Shown piece after piece: positions 22,915 to 35,126 of a DNA stretch of 64,000 nucleotides. The notes beneath the pieces are model-generated. The model worked only from the letters and a program-made list of their open reading frames with translations. It did no database searches and had not been told where the DNA came from. The stretch comes from Antedon bifida. Lineage: Eukaryota > Echinodermata > Crinoidea > Comatulida > Antedonidae. A program made the translations under genes and the position numbers. Positions within the stretch are counted from its first letter, which is position 1, and each line of letters starts with the position of its first letter. The DNA lies in contig OY727094.1 in assembly GCA_963402885.1 (NCBI GenBank), forward strand, positions 19,036,501 through 19,100,500, in the 5' to 3' direction.

Positions 22915-24763
22915 ATGAGTTTCAACTGTTTACCTACTCCGAAATTAGCAATTGGTGAGAAGGCCCGTAGGACTATGAAAAGAGTTATGGGGAGTTCTAA
23001 TGGTCAAGCTGATGAGTGTAGCAGTTTTAAAATACCAACGATGGCTTCTACATCAGCGAATATATTGAATCCTAGAAAGTCTTTCAACGGTCAAACGAAC
23101 GAGTGTAGCGGTTTGAGTAAAGCAACGATGCCGTCAAAAAGTAAAAAATCATTTCAATCTGCCTCAGGAATGAGCGCCAGGGATTATGCCGAAATGACCG
23201 GTGCTGAACCAAAGATTACCATAACTTCAACGAATCGGATTTTTCTGTCTGAAAAACGCCATGTAGTGGCCCAGCGCTGGGGTGAAGTTGTTTATGTATG
23301 CCTCAGAGAATTTTATCAAACGGAAGAAAATGGTGCCTTCAAACCTGGACCTCTAGGTATTAATTTACCCGTTCTGCTGTGGCAAAAACTTTTTACCAAT
23401 ATTGATTTAATTCTTCAAGCCCTAGACGGCTTGCAAAGAGACATTAACTTGGTGGAGGCAGTAAGAATCCCTCTTTCGGACACACCGATAATACATGTGG
23501 TAGTTAGTAGCTGGAAAGAAGAGCAGTTTGTATGTATTCGCCGTTGTTACCAGGCCGAAGAAGGAGGCGAGTTTAAACCCGGCAAAAAAGGTATAAACCT
23601 TCCAAAGAGACAGTGGTACAAGTTAATTGAACAACACAGTGAAATTCAAAAGATGATTGAAGAGGTTGATAATGATAATGCGGTTACCGTCGATGGTGGT
23701 GGTGACGAAAACGATAACGGAGGACGTTTATTCAATTCAGAGCAACAATTGCTATCCCCTGATGGGTTATCTGTGCAAAAGATAACAGGGGAAAATTTAG
23801 ATTGTGATTACCTTCAACTTCTTGATAAAGGAACAGCCGATACATTGTTTAAAAAATGTGAGGAAGAGATTGACTATTTTACCGGTGATCTTGCAAAGGT
23901 GAAAGTGTACGGAAAGTGGTTTAATATTCCTAGAAAACAGGTTAGTTCCATTATTTTTTTTTTATCCGTGGTTTTGTATTAATGACTTGTTAATTACTTG
24001 TAGGCCTATATCGTTTCCTTTGTTTTTTCTTTATTTACCGCTGGGTAGCTATAGGTGTAATTTACTCTTTTACTGTAAATGATTTTATTTGGGCGTGTTC
24101 ATCTACATCTCGCCAAATAAGATTCTTAAATTACTATGTAATGTATGGTTTTCCCCTCTGCAGGTTTCGTTTGGCGATTCGGGCTTAACTTACAAATATT
24201 CAGGCAATACAGTACCAGCTTTACCGTGGCCACCATTCCTGACAGATCTCCGCGATCTTTTAAAAACGGTTACAGGACATTACTTCAATTTTGTCTTGGT
24301 CAATCGGTAAATATTCTTGTTTATTATTTTGTTTGTTTTAATTCTATTGTGCAAGTGTTATTTTACTTACATACACCCCCCTCCCCCCAATGAATAATTG
24401 GGGGTTTTTTTTAATCTCATGTTAAAATACTTTATTTTCTATTGTATTTTGTCGTTACTCTATAGATATGCTACTGGCAGTGATTACATTGGCGAACACA
24501 AAGATGATGTAAAAGACATGAATCACTTTAGTCCAATCGCCTCTGTATCATTGGGGCAAACACGTATGTTTAGATTTCGACATGGTGATGCGCGAGGTAA
24601 GAGTCCCAAAAGAATAATTGAGCCAGTAACTGTTGATCTTAAACACGGTACATTATTAATGATGAATTATCCCACTAATGAGTACTGGTACCATTCACTG
24701 CCTAAAAATCAATCCATCAAGCTACCAAGAATAAATCTTACGTTTAGAGATATTAAAAGATGA
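22915..24763 (+). CDS. PC4-PC4-ALKBH2 fusion, DNA dioxygenase (left arm, three exons)
   Basis: Exons 22,915-23,940, 24,164-24,306 and 24,466-24,763 (GT-AG introns, phases 0 and 2) give 488 aa. The ATG in AAACATGAGT is chosen because it follows a TATA/initiator pair and no earlier ATG is in frame. Residues 27-43 and 56-72 are a short internal duplication (NGQADECS / NGQTNECS). Residues ~108-170 and ~184-250 each resemble the PC4/p15/Sub1 ssDNA-binding domain (VCLREFYQ...AFKPGPLGINLP; VCIRRCYQ...EFKPGKKGINLP). An acidic linker at 251-270 leads to the ALKBH2 domain (283-488): FGKWFNIPRKQ-type block (here VYGKWFNIPRKQ), GDSGLTYKYSG, FNFVLVNR, metal ligands H and D in IGEHKDD, the distal H in WYHSLP and the 2-oxoglutarate Arg in PRINLTFR. 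In the known family these enzymes repair 1-methyladenine and 3-methylcytosine in duplex DNA in the nucleus. The PC4 fusion is unusual. It could tether the enzyme to single-stranded or transcribed DNA, which is inference. Confidence 0.85.
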
Positions 24764-26159
24764 GAGAAATTTTACGCAAACATTAGGCCTAACAGTCTTT
24801 AATAGTGATTGCAGATCTCAAGAACATCAACTGTTCATGATCTGTTCTCATATAGTATAGTAGTACCAGTTAAATTACTTTTGTGATGATATTCCTACAA
24901 ATGGGTGTATTATTGTATTGAAGTTAATTCACTTAGATATAGGGCTAATTCCATTGGTCGTTAATAATAATGTGATTGTTTGTCATTGTGTGGATAATGA
25001 TTAACTTTACGAAACAAATAGCTGTATTATTGTATTGAAATTCACTTAGATCTATACCTAATTCCATTGATCGTTAATATTCATGTGATTGTTTCTCATT
25101 GTGTGGATAAAAATTAAATAATCTCTTAAAAGTAAATTTTATTATATTTCTAATTGTTATAAATATATGTAACAGTTTCTTATGTTTTTAACAAGTTTTT
25201 CTTTAGAGCGTTTTAACCGTTTAGTTAGTAATTTCAAGAGAGAAACAGGTACTTGAAACGGATAAATGATGTCGTAACGTAGGAAACGGACTGGTAGATT
25301 AAAAGAAACGTTATAGGCCTAATAACACTAATAATAACAAACATATATTTCGTACATGTATCGATAAGTTATCTAAATATGTGTGATTAATATTATTACA
25401 ATAAAGACCATGTAGATCTACAGTAGTTTTACTGTAAGGGGTATTGTAAATAAATTTTGAATTCAATGGTGAGAAATAACAGATGTCTGCGTATTATTTA
25501 ATATTACTTTTATCATAATTGCAAACACAGGTCGATCATAATTTGAAGGCAGAAAGACGTTTTGGTTGCCAATTGTATTTTCTTTACACTTAACACATTT
25601 TAACAGAAAAACAAAAAAGCTAGACATTCAACCGGAGTCCAAAAATTGAAATTTGTTTACAAGCAGGTTATTTCCATTAGTTATTCTAAGGCCTACTTTT
25701 TTTTCTACATGTTTATCTTTCGACTATTTTTTAAAAACTTTTGTTTTATGAATCTTCCGCTGTTTCGTTAGCAATTTTACAGGCCTGTGTCTTCGCTCTG
25801 CAGGCTTAACCTTATAACGACATACATTTTAACGGTTCTTTGTAAATGTTCTCTTATTGATGGTTACCTATAGCTCTATCTAGCACTATTTTATGAAAGA
25901 TTCCTCAGTAAGGGGTTTATTACTGACGCTAGATATCATCGACAGGGAATATTAGACAAAACATGACGTCACTATTTTTAAAAGGTGTTCTCATTCAAGA
26001 ACAGCTGACGTCAATGAAGAATACGTTACAACACGATAACTACCGGACAGCAGCAAAAAACATCAGCCAATCACAAAGCTGAGCTACTAGTTAAATAATA
26101 AATAAATGAAACAAAGACAAAAGAAAAGGAAATACACCAAACAAATCATTTTCGTCTCG
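24764..26159. repeat. Downstream region with a ~115-bp tandem duplication (left arm)
   Basis: Two diverged copies of a block containing TTCCATTGRTCGTTAATA and GTGATTGTTT.TCATTGTGTGG lie at about 24,905-25,015 and 25,022-25,120. AATAAA signals at about 25,400 and 25,451 could serve the AlkB transcript. TGACGTCA words occur near 25,965 and 26,008. No ORF is convincing. Mirror: 31,669-33,064. Confidence 0.5.
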
Positions 26160-26450
26160 AAGTTATATTAACGTAAATGTTTCCTTCACAAAATCACAGG
26201 AGACGCGTTTAACGTTTCCAATTGTAAAACAGTTTCAAATTGCGTCGCATCATACTGCTAGTACCTTACTGTAAAATATCTACCGATATATATTTTGCTA
26301 GTCACTCATCATTTTATTACATCACATTATTCAACTCATCAGGTGTAATATCTTTACACAAATCCTTTATATCTTTACTTTTTTTCTTACCAGCTCATAA
26401 CAAACATGAATATTACTCTAAAGGATTTATACTCAATGTACGATAAACCC
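26160..26450 (-). pseudogene. Decayed Bcl-2-like exon (left arm)
   Basis: On the minus strand this stretch aligns through most of its length with the open Bcl-2-like exon at 36,782-37,053. Shared words include GATTTGTGTAAAGATATT, ATGATGAG, and the block before CACAGGAGAC. It no longer encodes the protein and is a broken copy. The open frame on the opposite strand (26,240-26,446) is a shadow. It lies convergent to the PC4-AlkB gene. Confidence 0.65.
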
Positions 26451-26899
26451 CCCCCCCCCCTTTTTTTTTAAAGTCTGCATAGCGGCACGAGAAAACAATT
26501 GATAATGGGGATAAAAAGTTTGTCTTACATTGTTATACAGTAAACTGTGTTTTTCTTTGTTTCCACCATCTCATTGTTTATAATTATGTATGTTAATGTC
26601 GATAGTGTTTCACTAGTACAGTTTATTACTTGTTTATACTCGTAAAGTTTGCAGGCCTCCATGTTGTTGGTATATTTTGTAAAAATTGTATTTATGTTTA
26701 CTTTTTAAAAATCGTTTTTTTGCATTTTATCTCCTCCTGGTTAAAATGAGTGTGATGTTGCTTAAAAAGTTAACAAGTATAACCACTAAAACGGTTCATT
26801 ACCTGTAGAAAATCATCGATATTGTAACATGCGGTAAACAATACAAATTAGTTTCACAAATTATTTAAACAATAACACTAACAAATTATTAGAATTTAA

Positions 26900-27190
26900 G
26901 AAAATAAAGGTGTACAGATTTTATTTCGATAAAAAAAAGTGTACAAAAACAACTTTACAAAAAAATGTGCAGAATAAATTAAACTAATTCTTATAAAGGT
27001 GTACAGTGTACATTGGCCACAGACATTCTTAAAACGAGGTGTACAGCTTTTATTTTAAAAAAAAGTATAAAAAAATAATTTTACAAAAAGCGTATAGAAT
27101 AAATTTACAAAAAAAGTTCACACATTAAACTAATGCTTATAAAAGTGTACAGTGTACATGTCGATGTGTACATGTAACGTGGCATTACCA
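26900..27190. repeat. GTGTACA-rich degenerate tandem repeat (left arm)
   Basis: About two to three units of ~120 bp combine GTGTACAG, TTTACAAAAA and AATAAATT words, ending in GTGTACAGTGTACATG. Mirror at 30,639-30,929. No gene is seen from 26,451 to 27,828. Confidence 0.6.
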
Positions 27191-27828
27191 TTAAGAAACA
27201 AATACAAACCAAACACTTAACAGCTAAAACAGCATAGCGATCGTTTTCGTACGAAAAACAATACCTCCAGCAGGTATATCAACTTTAGTATTTTAAGTAT
27301 AGGGCCTACACGTGACAAACACACACACCCTCTTGAATTGTAGGTACAGGCCTTTTGCCGTCCGTAATTGAAACTGTTCGGAAAATTGAAGTTAATATTC
27401 TGAGATTAGGCCTATAGCCTATGATTGCATTCTGTCTTCCCTCTCAGGAGCTTAGACTTGTCAACGGTCTAAAAGAGCTGTAATGCAGGATGCGAAACAT
27501 AAAAGTTTATTAATAAACAGTATATTATAACGATAAAGAAACGAATGTACGATACACCAATATAACAGTACAATAACTGATTAACTGAAGACTTGAAGTC
27601 TACTGTATTCCTACAATCATTCAAGTAGACATTGTTTGCTGAGTGTATGATACTTTCTCCAAAGAGAATTCGAACAATGTGTTTTTTCGGACGTGTTTCT
27701 ACGGTTATCAGAACGGGTCAATAATAATAAATAAACAAAAACAAAAAAAAACGAACAGCCTACTAACTTCCAAAAAATCAATACCTAAATAAGCTGAACC
27801 TAACCCACTAATTAATCTCTTCCATACA

Positions 27829-28035
27829 TCAAAATCGGCCGAAAATGATCTGAACATTGAAAAGTGGACACGGTCGTCTGTTCTTCTTTTCTGTTTCCAC
27901 GGCTTCTGACATCCTCGTTGGTGATAAAGCCATGCGGTCTACACACTTATGATGACCACATCGCATAACATGTTCAGGGAACTTATTTTTCAACTTTCTG
28001 ATACAATGTTTAAATACAAGTGGACTGGAAACCAT
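27829..28035 (-). CDS. Hypothetical 68-aa ORF near the palindrome apex (left arm)
   Basis: ATG-initiated frame (MVSSPLVFKHCIRKLKNKF...), basic, with C-x2-HHKC. Family unknown. It might be a terminal exon. It begins beside the apex tandem repeat and is identical in the other arm, but identity there reflects the palindrome and not selection. Confidence 0.25.
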   Translation of the reverse strand: MVSSPLVFKHCIRKLKNKFPEHVMRCGHHKCVDRMALSPTRMSEAVETEKKNRRPCPLFNVQIIFGRF

Positions 28036-28050
28036 TTAGGAATAGGGTTT

Positions 28051-28675
28051 TCTAATAATAAAAGTTGTGTAAAACTTTAGTTATGGTCAAGGGGAATTGG
28101 TCAAGACTTGGAGTAAATGGTCAAAACCGGGGGCAAAGACCGAGAGAAAATTAATGTACACCATTTTATAAGTTTATAGTCAATTATTGTGTTAACATTC
28201 ATTTATGAATAAACCTGTATACGTATTCAATAATAAAAAAAAAAATAACTTTCTTACGCTTAATATCATGAATAGCATATCTTTAGTGGTTAAGGTAATA
28301 TATTATTTCTCTGTATACTGACGTCACACATATAGATAAAGAGAGACTGTCCATTAATAAAAGCTGTGTAAAACTTTAGTTATGGTCAAAGGGGATTGGT
28401 CAAGACTTGAAATAAATGGTCGAGACTTGGAGTAAATGGTCGAGACCGGGTGAAAATGGTCAAGACAGAGATAAAAATTAATGTACACCATTTTATAAGT
28501 TTATAGTCACTTATTGTATTTAATTTCATTTATGATTAAACCTGTATACCTATTCAATAATAAAAAAATTAATTTTCTTACACTTAATATCATGAATAAC
28601 ATATCTTTAGTGGTTAAGGTATTATAATATTTCTCTGTATACTGACCTCACAAATATTGATAAAGAGAGACTGTA
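28051..28675. repeat. Two ~300-bp tandem units beside the apex (left arm)
   Basis: Units at 28,051-28,353 and 28,354-28,675 share TTGTGTAAAACTTTAGTTATGG-like openings, GGTCAAGACTTGG words, ATTAATGTACACCATTTTAT and AAAGAGAGACTGT. The second unit has an extra GGTCGAGAC repeat. Mirror: 29,154-29,778. Confidence 0.85.
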
Positions 28676-28739
28676 ACTAAATTTTTATTGATTATTAGGG
28701 TTACAGTGAGAGTTCTATGCAAACATTAAAAGGTCCAAT

Positions 28740-29085
28740 TAAGGAGCCACCCAACTTAATTATGTACCGGTACCTAACAAATGTGCTCAAACCATATAAG
28801 GGTTACGACTCTGCAAAAGAGGACATTTTTATTTTTAAACTAGGGTTAAACATTAAAAGGTAAATTACTTGAACTCTGAACATTGGAAAAACGGTTGTGT
28901 CAATTGACACTTGAACTTTACCTCTATACAAGGACGAATGGACAGTGACAATTTACCAGTAAACTCTGGTCACAAAAGCATGGGAGTTTCAATTTTCGAC
29001 TTCGTCGAAATTTGAGAGCCCCCCCAATAAAACGGTTGACCAGAGTTTACTGGTAAATTGTCACTGTCCATTCGTCCTTGTATAG
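28740..29085. repeat. Asymmetric apex of the palindrome with inner hairpin
   Basis: Left of centre, 28,740-28,922 is single-copy (about 183 bp, no counterpart on the right). Then CTATACAAGGACGAATGGAC (28,923) pairs with GTCCATTCGTCCTTGTATAG (29,066), a ~49-bp inner stem with a ~64-nt loop. The loop holds a further small palindrome, TTTCGACTTCGTCGAAA. Such an offset centre is not what a simple read fold-back gives. Confidence 0.85.
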
Positions 29086-29153
29086 AGCTAATTGGACCTT
29101 TTAATGTTTGCATAGAACTCTCACTGTAACCCTAATAATCAATAAAAATTTAG

Positions 29154-29778
29154 TTACAGTCTCTCTTTATCAATATTTGTGAGGTCAGTATACAGAGAAA
29201 TATTATAATACCTTAACCACTAAAGATATGTTATTCATGATATTAAGTGTAAGAAAATTAATTTTTTTATTATTGAATAGGTATACAGGTTTAATCATAA
29301 ATGAAATTAAATACAATAAGTGACTATAAACTTATAAAATGGTGTACATTAATTTTTATCTCTGTCTTGACCATTTTCACCCGGTCTCGACCATTTACTC
29401 CAAGTCTCGACCATTTATTTCAAGTCTTGACCAATCCCCTTTGACCATAACTAAAGTTTTACACAGCTTTTATTAATGGACAGTCTCTCTTTATCTATAT
29501 GTGTGACGTCAGTATACAGAGAAATAATATATTACCTTAACCACTAAAGATATGCTATTCATGATATTAAGCGTAAGAAAGTTATTTTTTTTTTATTATT
29601 GAATACGTATACAGGTTTATTCATAAATGAATGTTAACACAATAATTGACTATAAACTTATAAAATGGTGTACATTAATTTTCTCTCGGTCTTTGCCCCC
29701 GGTTTTGACCATTTACTCCAAGTCTTGACCAATTCCCCTTGACCATAACTAAAGTTTTACACAACTTTTATTATTAGA
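29154..29778. repeat. Two ~300-bp tandem units beside the apex (right arm)
   Basis: Mirror image of 28,051-28,675; an A/T homopolymer is one base shorter here (about 29,585-29,594). Confidence 0.85.
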
Positions 29779-29793
29779 AAACCCTATTCCTAA

Positions 29794-30000
29794 ATGGTTT
29801 CCAGTCCACTTGTATTTAAACATTGTATCAGAAAGTTGAAAAATAAGTTCCCTGAACATGTTATGCGATGTGGTCATCATAAGTGTGTAGACCGCATGGC
29901 TTTATCACCAACGAGGATGTCAGAAGCCGTGGAAACAGAAAAGAAGAACAGACGACCGTGTCCACTTTTCAATGTTCAGATCATTTTCGGCCGATTTTGA
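29794..30000 (+). CDS. Hypothetical 68-aa ORF near the apex (right arm)
   Basis: Identical mirror of the ORF at 27,829-28,035. Unknown function, low certainty that it is a gene. Confidence 0.25.
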   Translation: MVSSPLVFKHCIRKLKNKFPEHVMRCGHHKCVDRMALSPTRMSEAVETEKKNRRPCPLFNVQIIFGRF

Positions 30001-30638
30001 TGTATGGAAGAGATTAATTAGTGGGTTAGGTTCAGCTTATTTAGGTATTGATTTTTTGGAAGTTAGTAGGCTGTTCGTTTTTTTTTGTTTTTGTTTATTT
30101 ATTATTATTGACCCGTTCTGATAACCGTAGAAACACGTCCGAAAAAACACATTGTTCGAATTCTCTTTGGAGAAAGTATCATACACTCAGCAAACAATGT
30201 CTACTTGAATGATTGTAGGAATACAGTAGACTTCAAGTCTTCAGTTAATCAGTTATTGTACTGTTATATTGGTGTATCGTACATTCGTTTCTTTATCGTT
30301 ATAATATACTGTTTATTAATAAACTTTTATGTTTCGCATCCTGCATTACAGCTCTTTTAGACCGTTGACAAGTCTAAGCTCCTGAGAGGGAAGACAGAAT
30401 GCAATCATAGGCTATAGGCCTAATCTCAGAATATTAACTTCAATTTTCCGAACAGTTTCAATTACGGACGGCAAAAGGCCTGTACCTACAATTCAAGAGG
30501 GTGTGTGTGTTTGTCACGTGTAGGCCCTATACTTAAAATACTAAAGTTGATATACCTGCTGGAGGTATTGTTTTTCGTACGAAAACGATCGCTATGCTGT
30601 TTTAGCTGTTAAGTGTTTGGTTTGTATTTGTTTCTTAA

Positions 30639-30929
30639 TGGTAATGCCACGTTACATGTACACATCGACATGTACACTGTACACTTTTATAAGCATTAGT
30701 TTAATGTGTGAACTTTTTTTGTAAATTTATTCTATACGCTTTTTGTAAAATTATTTTTTTATACTTTTTTTTTAAATAAAAGCTGTACACCTCGTTTTAA
30801 GAATGTCTGTGGCCAATGTACACTGTACACCTTTATAAGAATTAGTTTAATTTATTCTGCACATTTTTTTGTAAAGTTGTTTTTGTACACTTTTTTTTAT
30901 CGAAATAAAATCTGTACACCTTTATTTTC
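30639..30929. repeat. GTGTACA-rich degenerate tandem repeat (right arm)
   Basis: Mirror of 26,900-27,190. No gene is seen between 30,001 and 31,377. Confidence 0.6.
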
Positions 30930-31377
30930 TTAAATTCTAATAATTTGTTAGTGTTATTGTTTAAATAATTTGTGAAACTAATTTGTATTGTTTACCGCAT
31001 GTTACAATATCGATGATTTTCTACAGGTAATGAACCGTTTTAGTGGTTATACTTGTTAACTTTTTAAGCAACATCACACTCATTTTAACCAGGAGGAGAT
31101 AAAATGCAAAAAAACGATTTTTAAAAAGTAAACATAAATACAATTTTTACAAAATATACCAACAACATGGAGGCCTGCAAACTTTACGAGTATAAACAAG
31201 TAATAAACTGTACTAGTGAAACACTATCGACATTAACATACATAATTATAAACAATGAGATGGTGGAAACAAAGAAAAACACAGTTTACTGTATAACAAT
31301 GTAAGACAAACTTTTTATCCCCATTATCAATTGTTTTCTCGTGCCGCTATGCAGACTTTAAAAAAAAAGGGGGGGGG

Positions 31378-31668
31378 GGGTTTATCGTACATTGAGTATA
31401 AATCCTTTAGAGTAATATTCATGTTTGTTATGAGCTGGTAAGAAAAAAAGTAAAGATATAAAGGATTTGTGTAAAGATATTACACCTGATGAGTTGAATA
31501 ATGTGATGTAATAAAATGATGAGTGACTAGCAAAATATATATCGGTAGATATTTTACAGTAAGGTACTAGCAGTATGATGCGACGCAATTTGAAACTGTT
31601 TTACAATTGGAAACGTTAAACGCGTCTCCTGTGATTTTGTGAAGGAAACATTTACGTTAATATAACTT
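31378..31668 (+). pseudogene. Decayed Bcl-2-like exon (right arm)
   Basis: Mirror of 26,160-26,450 and homologous to 36,782-37,053; broken. Confidence 0.65.
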
Positions 31669-33064
31669 CGAGACGAAAATGATTTGTTTGGTGTATTTCC
31701 TTTTCTTTTGTCTTTGTTTCATTTATTTATTATTTAACTAGTAGCTCAGCTTTGTGATTGGCTGATGTTTTTTGCTGCTGTCCGGTAGTTATCGTGTTGT
31801 AACGTATTCTTCATTGACGTCAGCTGTTCTTGAATGAGAACACCTTTTAAAAATAGTGACGTCATGTTTTGTCTAATATTCCCTGTCGATGATATCTAGC
31901 GTCAGTAATAAACCCCTTACTGAGGAATCTTTCATAAAATAGTGCTAGATAGAGCTATAGGTAACCATCAATAAGAGAACATTTACAAAGAACCGTTAAA
32001 ATGTATGTCGTTATAAGGTTAAGCCTGCAGAGCGAAGACACAGGCCTGTAAAATTGCTAACGAAACAGCGGAAGATTCATAAAACAAAAGTTTTTAAAAA
32101 ATAGTCGAAAGATAAACATGTAGAAAAAAAAGTAGGCCTTAGAATAACTAATGGAAATAACCTGCTTGTAAACAAATTTCAATTTTTGGACTCCGGTTGA
32201 ATGTCTAGCTTTTTTGTTTTTCTGTTAAAATGTGTTAAGTGTAAAGAAAATACAATTGGCAACCAAAACGTCTTTCTGCCTTCAAATTATGATCGACCTG
32301 TGTTTGCAATTATGATAAAAGTAATATTAAATAATACGCAGACATCTGTTATTTCTCACCATTGAATTCAAAATTTATTTACAATACCCCTTACAGTAAA
32401 ACTACTGTAGATCTACATGGTCTTTATTGTAATAATATTAATCACACATATTTAGATAACTTATCGATACATGTACGAAATATATGTTTGTTATTATTAG
32501 TGTTATTAGGCCTATAACGTTTCTTTTAATCTACCAGTCCGTTTCCTACGTTACGACATCATTTATCCGTTTCAAGTACCTGTTTCTCTCTTGAAATTAC
32601 TAACTAAACGGTTAAAACGCTCTAAAGAAAAACTTGTTAAAAACATAAGAAACTGTTACATATATTTATAACAATTAGAAATATAATAAAATTTACTTTT
32701 AAGAGATTATTTAATTTTTATCCACACAATGAGAAACAATCACATGAATATTAACGATCAATGGAATTAGGTATAGATCTAAGTGAATTTCAATACAATA
32801 ATACAGCTATTTGTTTCGTAAAGTTAATCATTATCCACACAATGACAAACAATCACATTATTATTAACGACCAATGGAATTAGCCCTATATCTAAGTGAA
32901 TTAACTTCAATACAATAATACACCCATTTGTAGGAATATCATCACAAAAGTAATTTAACTGGTACTACTATACTATATGAGAACAGATCATGAACAGTTG
33001 ATGTTCTTGAGATCTGCAATCACTATTAAAGACTGTTAGGCCTAATGTTTGCGTAAAATTTCTC
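31669..33064. repeat. Non-coding stretch with ~115-bp tandem duplication (right arm)
   Basis: Mirror of 24,764-26,159; the tandem copies lie at 32,708-32,923. No gene seen. Confidence 0.5.
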
Positions 33065-34912
33065 TCATCTTTTAATATCTCTAAACGTAAGATTTATTCT
33101 TGGTAGCTTGATGGATTGATTTTTAGGCAGTGAATGGTACCAGTACTCATTAGTGGGATAATTCATCATTAATAATGTACCGTGTTTAAGATCAACAGTT
33201 ACTGGCTCAATTATTCTTTTGGGACTCTTACCTCGCGCATCACCATGTCGAAATCTAAACATACGTGTTTGCCCCAATGATACAGAGGCGATTGGACTAA
33301 AGTGATTCATGTCTTTTACATCATCTTTGTGTTCGCCAATGTAATCACTGCCAGTAGCATATCTATAGAGTAACGACAAAATACAATAGAAAATAAAGTA
33401 TTTTAACATGAGATTAAAAAAAACCCCCAATTATTCATTGGGGGGAGGGGGTGTATGTAAGTAAAATAACACTTGCACAATAGAATTAAAACAAACAAAA
33501 TAATAAACAAGAATATTTACCGATTGACCAAGACAAAATTGAAGTAATGTCCTGTAACCGTTTTTAAAAGATCGCGGAGATCTGTCAGGAATGGTGGCCA
33601 CGGTAAAGCTGGTACTGTATTGCCTGAATATTTGTAAGTTAAGCCCGAATCGCCAAACGAAACCTGCAGAGGGGAAAACCATACATTACATAGTAATTTA
33701 AGAATCTTATTTGGCGAGATGTAGATGAACACGCCCAAATAAAATCATTTACAGTAAAAGAGTAAATTACACCTATAGCTACCCAGCGGTAAATAAAGAA
33801 AAAACAAAGGAAACGATATAGGCCTACAAGTAATTAACAAGTCATTAATACAAAACCACGGATAAAAAAAAAATAATGGAACTAACCTGTTTTCTAGGAA
33901 TATTAAACCACTTTCCGTACACTTTCACCTTTGCAAGATCACCGGTAAAATAGTCAATCTCTTCCTCACATTTTTTAAACAATGTATCGGCTGTTCCTTT
34001 ATCAAGAAGTTGAAGGTAATCACAATCTAAATTTTCCCCTGTTATCTTTTGCACAGATAACCCATCAGGGGATAGCAATTGTTGCTCTGAATTGAATAAA
34101 CGTCCTCCGTTATCGTTTTCGTCACCACCACCATCGACGGTAACCGCATTATCATTATCAACCTCTTCAATCATCTTTTGAATTTCACTGTGTTGTTCAA
34201 TTAACTTGTACCACTGTCTCTTTGGAAGGTTTATACCTTTTTTGCCGGGTTTAAACTCGCCTCCTTCTTCGGCCTGGTAACAACGGCGAATACATACAAA
34301 CTGCTCTTCTTTCCAGCTACTAACTACCACATGTATTATCGGTGTGTCCGAAAGAGGGATTCTTACTGCCTCCACCAAGTTAATGTCTCTTTGCAAGCCG
34401 TCTAGGGCTTGAAGAATTAAATCAATATTGGTAAAAAGTTTTTGCCACAGCAGAACGGGTAAATTAATACCTAGAGGTCCAGGTTTGAAGGCACCATTTT
34501 CTTCCGTTTGATAAAATTCTCTGAGGCATACATAAACAACTTCACCCCAGCGCTGGGCCACTACATGGCGTTTTTCAGACAGAAAAATCCGATTCGTTGA
34601 AGTTATGGTAATCTTTGGTTCAGCACCGGTCATTTCGGCATAATCCCTGGCGCTCATTCCTGAGGCAGATTGAAATGATTTTTTACTTTTTGACGGCATC
34701 GTTGCTTTACTCAAACCGCTACACTCGTTCGTTTGACCGTTGAAAGACTTTCTAGGATTCAATATATTCGCTGATGTAGAAGCCATCGTTGGTATTTTAA
34801 AACTGCTACACTCATCAGCTTGACCATTAGAACTCCCCATAACTCTTTTCATAGTCCTACGGGCCTTCTCACCAATTGCTAATTTCGGAGTAGGTAAACA
34901 GTTGAAACTCAT
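33065..34912 (-). CDS. PC4-PC4-ALKBH2 fusion, DNA dioxygenase (right arm, three exons)
   Basis: Exons on the minus strand are 34,912-33,887, 33,663-33,521 and 33,362-33,065. The predicted 488-aa protein is the same as in the left arm: an internal NGQ-ECS duplication, two PC4 domains, an acidic linker, and an ALKBH2 domain with H-x-D, the distal His and the terminal Arg intact. The splice signals are also identical. The only difference noted over the gene is one C in the homopolymer of intron 2. The two copies are transcribed towards each other across the apex. If the palindrome is real, transcripts running through the apex would be self-complementary. Confidence 0.8.
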
Positions 34913-34961
34913 GTTTATAGACTGTAGAGAGTTATAGAGAGTGAAACGAATGATCGTTGAC

Positions 34962-35005
34962 AACTCTGAACGATTACGCTTGAATCAGGTCCGATATATA
35001 TATAC
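34962..35005 (-). promoter_or_regulatory. Core promoter of the PC4-AlkB gene (right arm)
   Basis: Mirror of the TATATATATAT plus TTCAGAG pair at 22,822-22,865, with the same spacing. Confidence 0.5.
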
Positions 35006-35126
35006 AGTTATTAATTGTTTTTCTTTTCTGTCAATTGTTTCCCTGCAACACGTGGGGACGGATTAAAGCTTTGTTAATTGTTTGTTTTCCGGTCAATCGT
35101 TTACCGTGACACGTGCGAAACACGTT

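Noticed and set aside
24145-24393. 82-codon frame overlapping AlkB exon 2
   Set aside because: Wrong frame for the conserved GDSGLTYKYSG block and runs into intron sequence.
26240-26446. Open frame of 68 codons on the plus strand (mirrored at 31,382-31,588)
   Set aside because: It is antisense to the decayed Bcl-2-like exon and exists only because that sequence is AT-rich; the homology is on the other strand.
28051-28675. CRISPR-like or regulatory array at the apex
   Set aside because: Only two ~300-bp units with diverged content; a plain tandem duplication in a eukaryotic genome.
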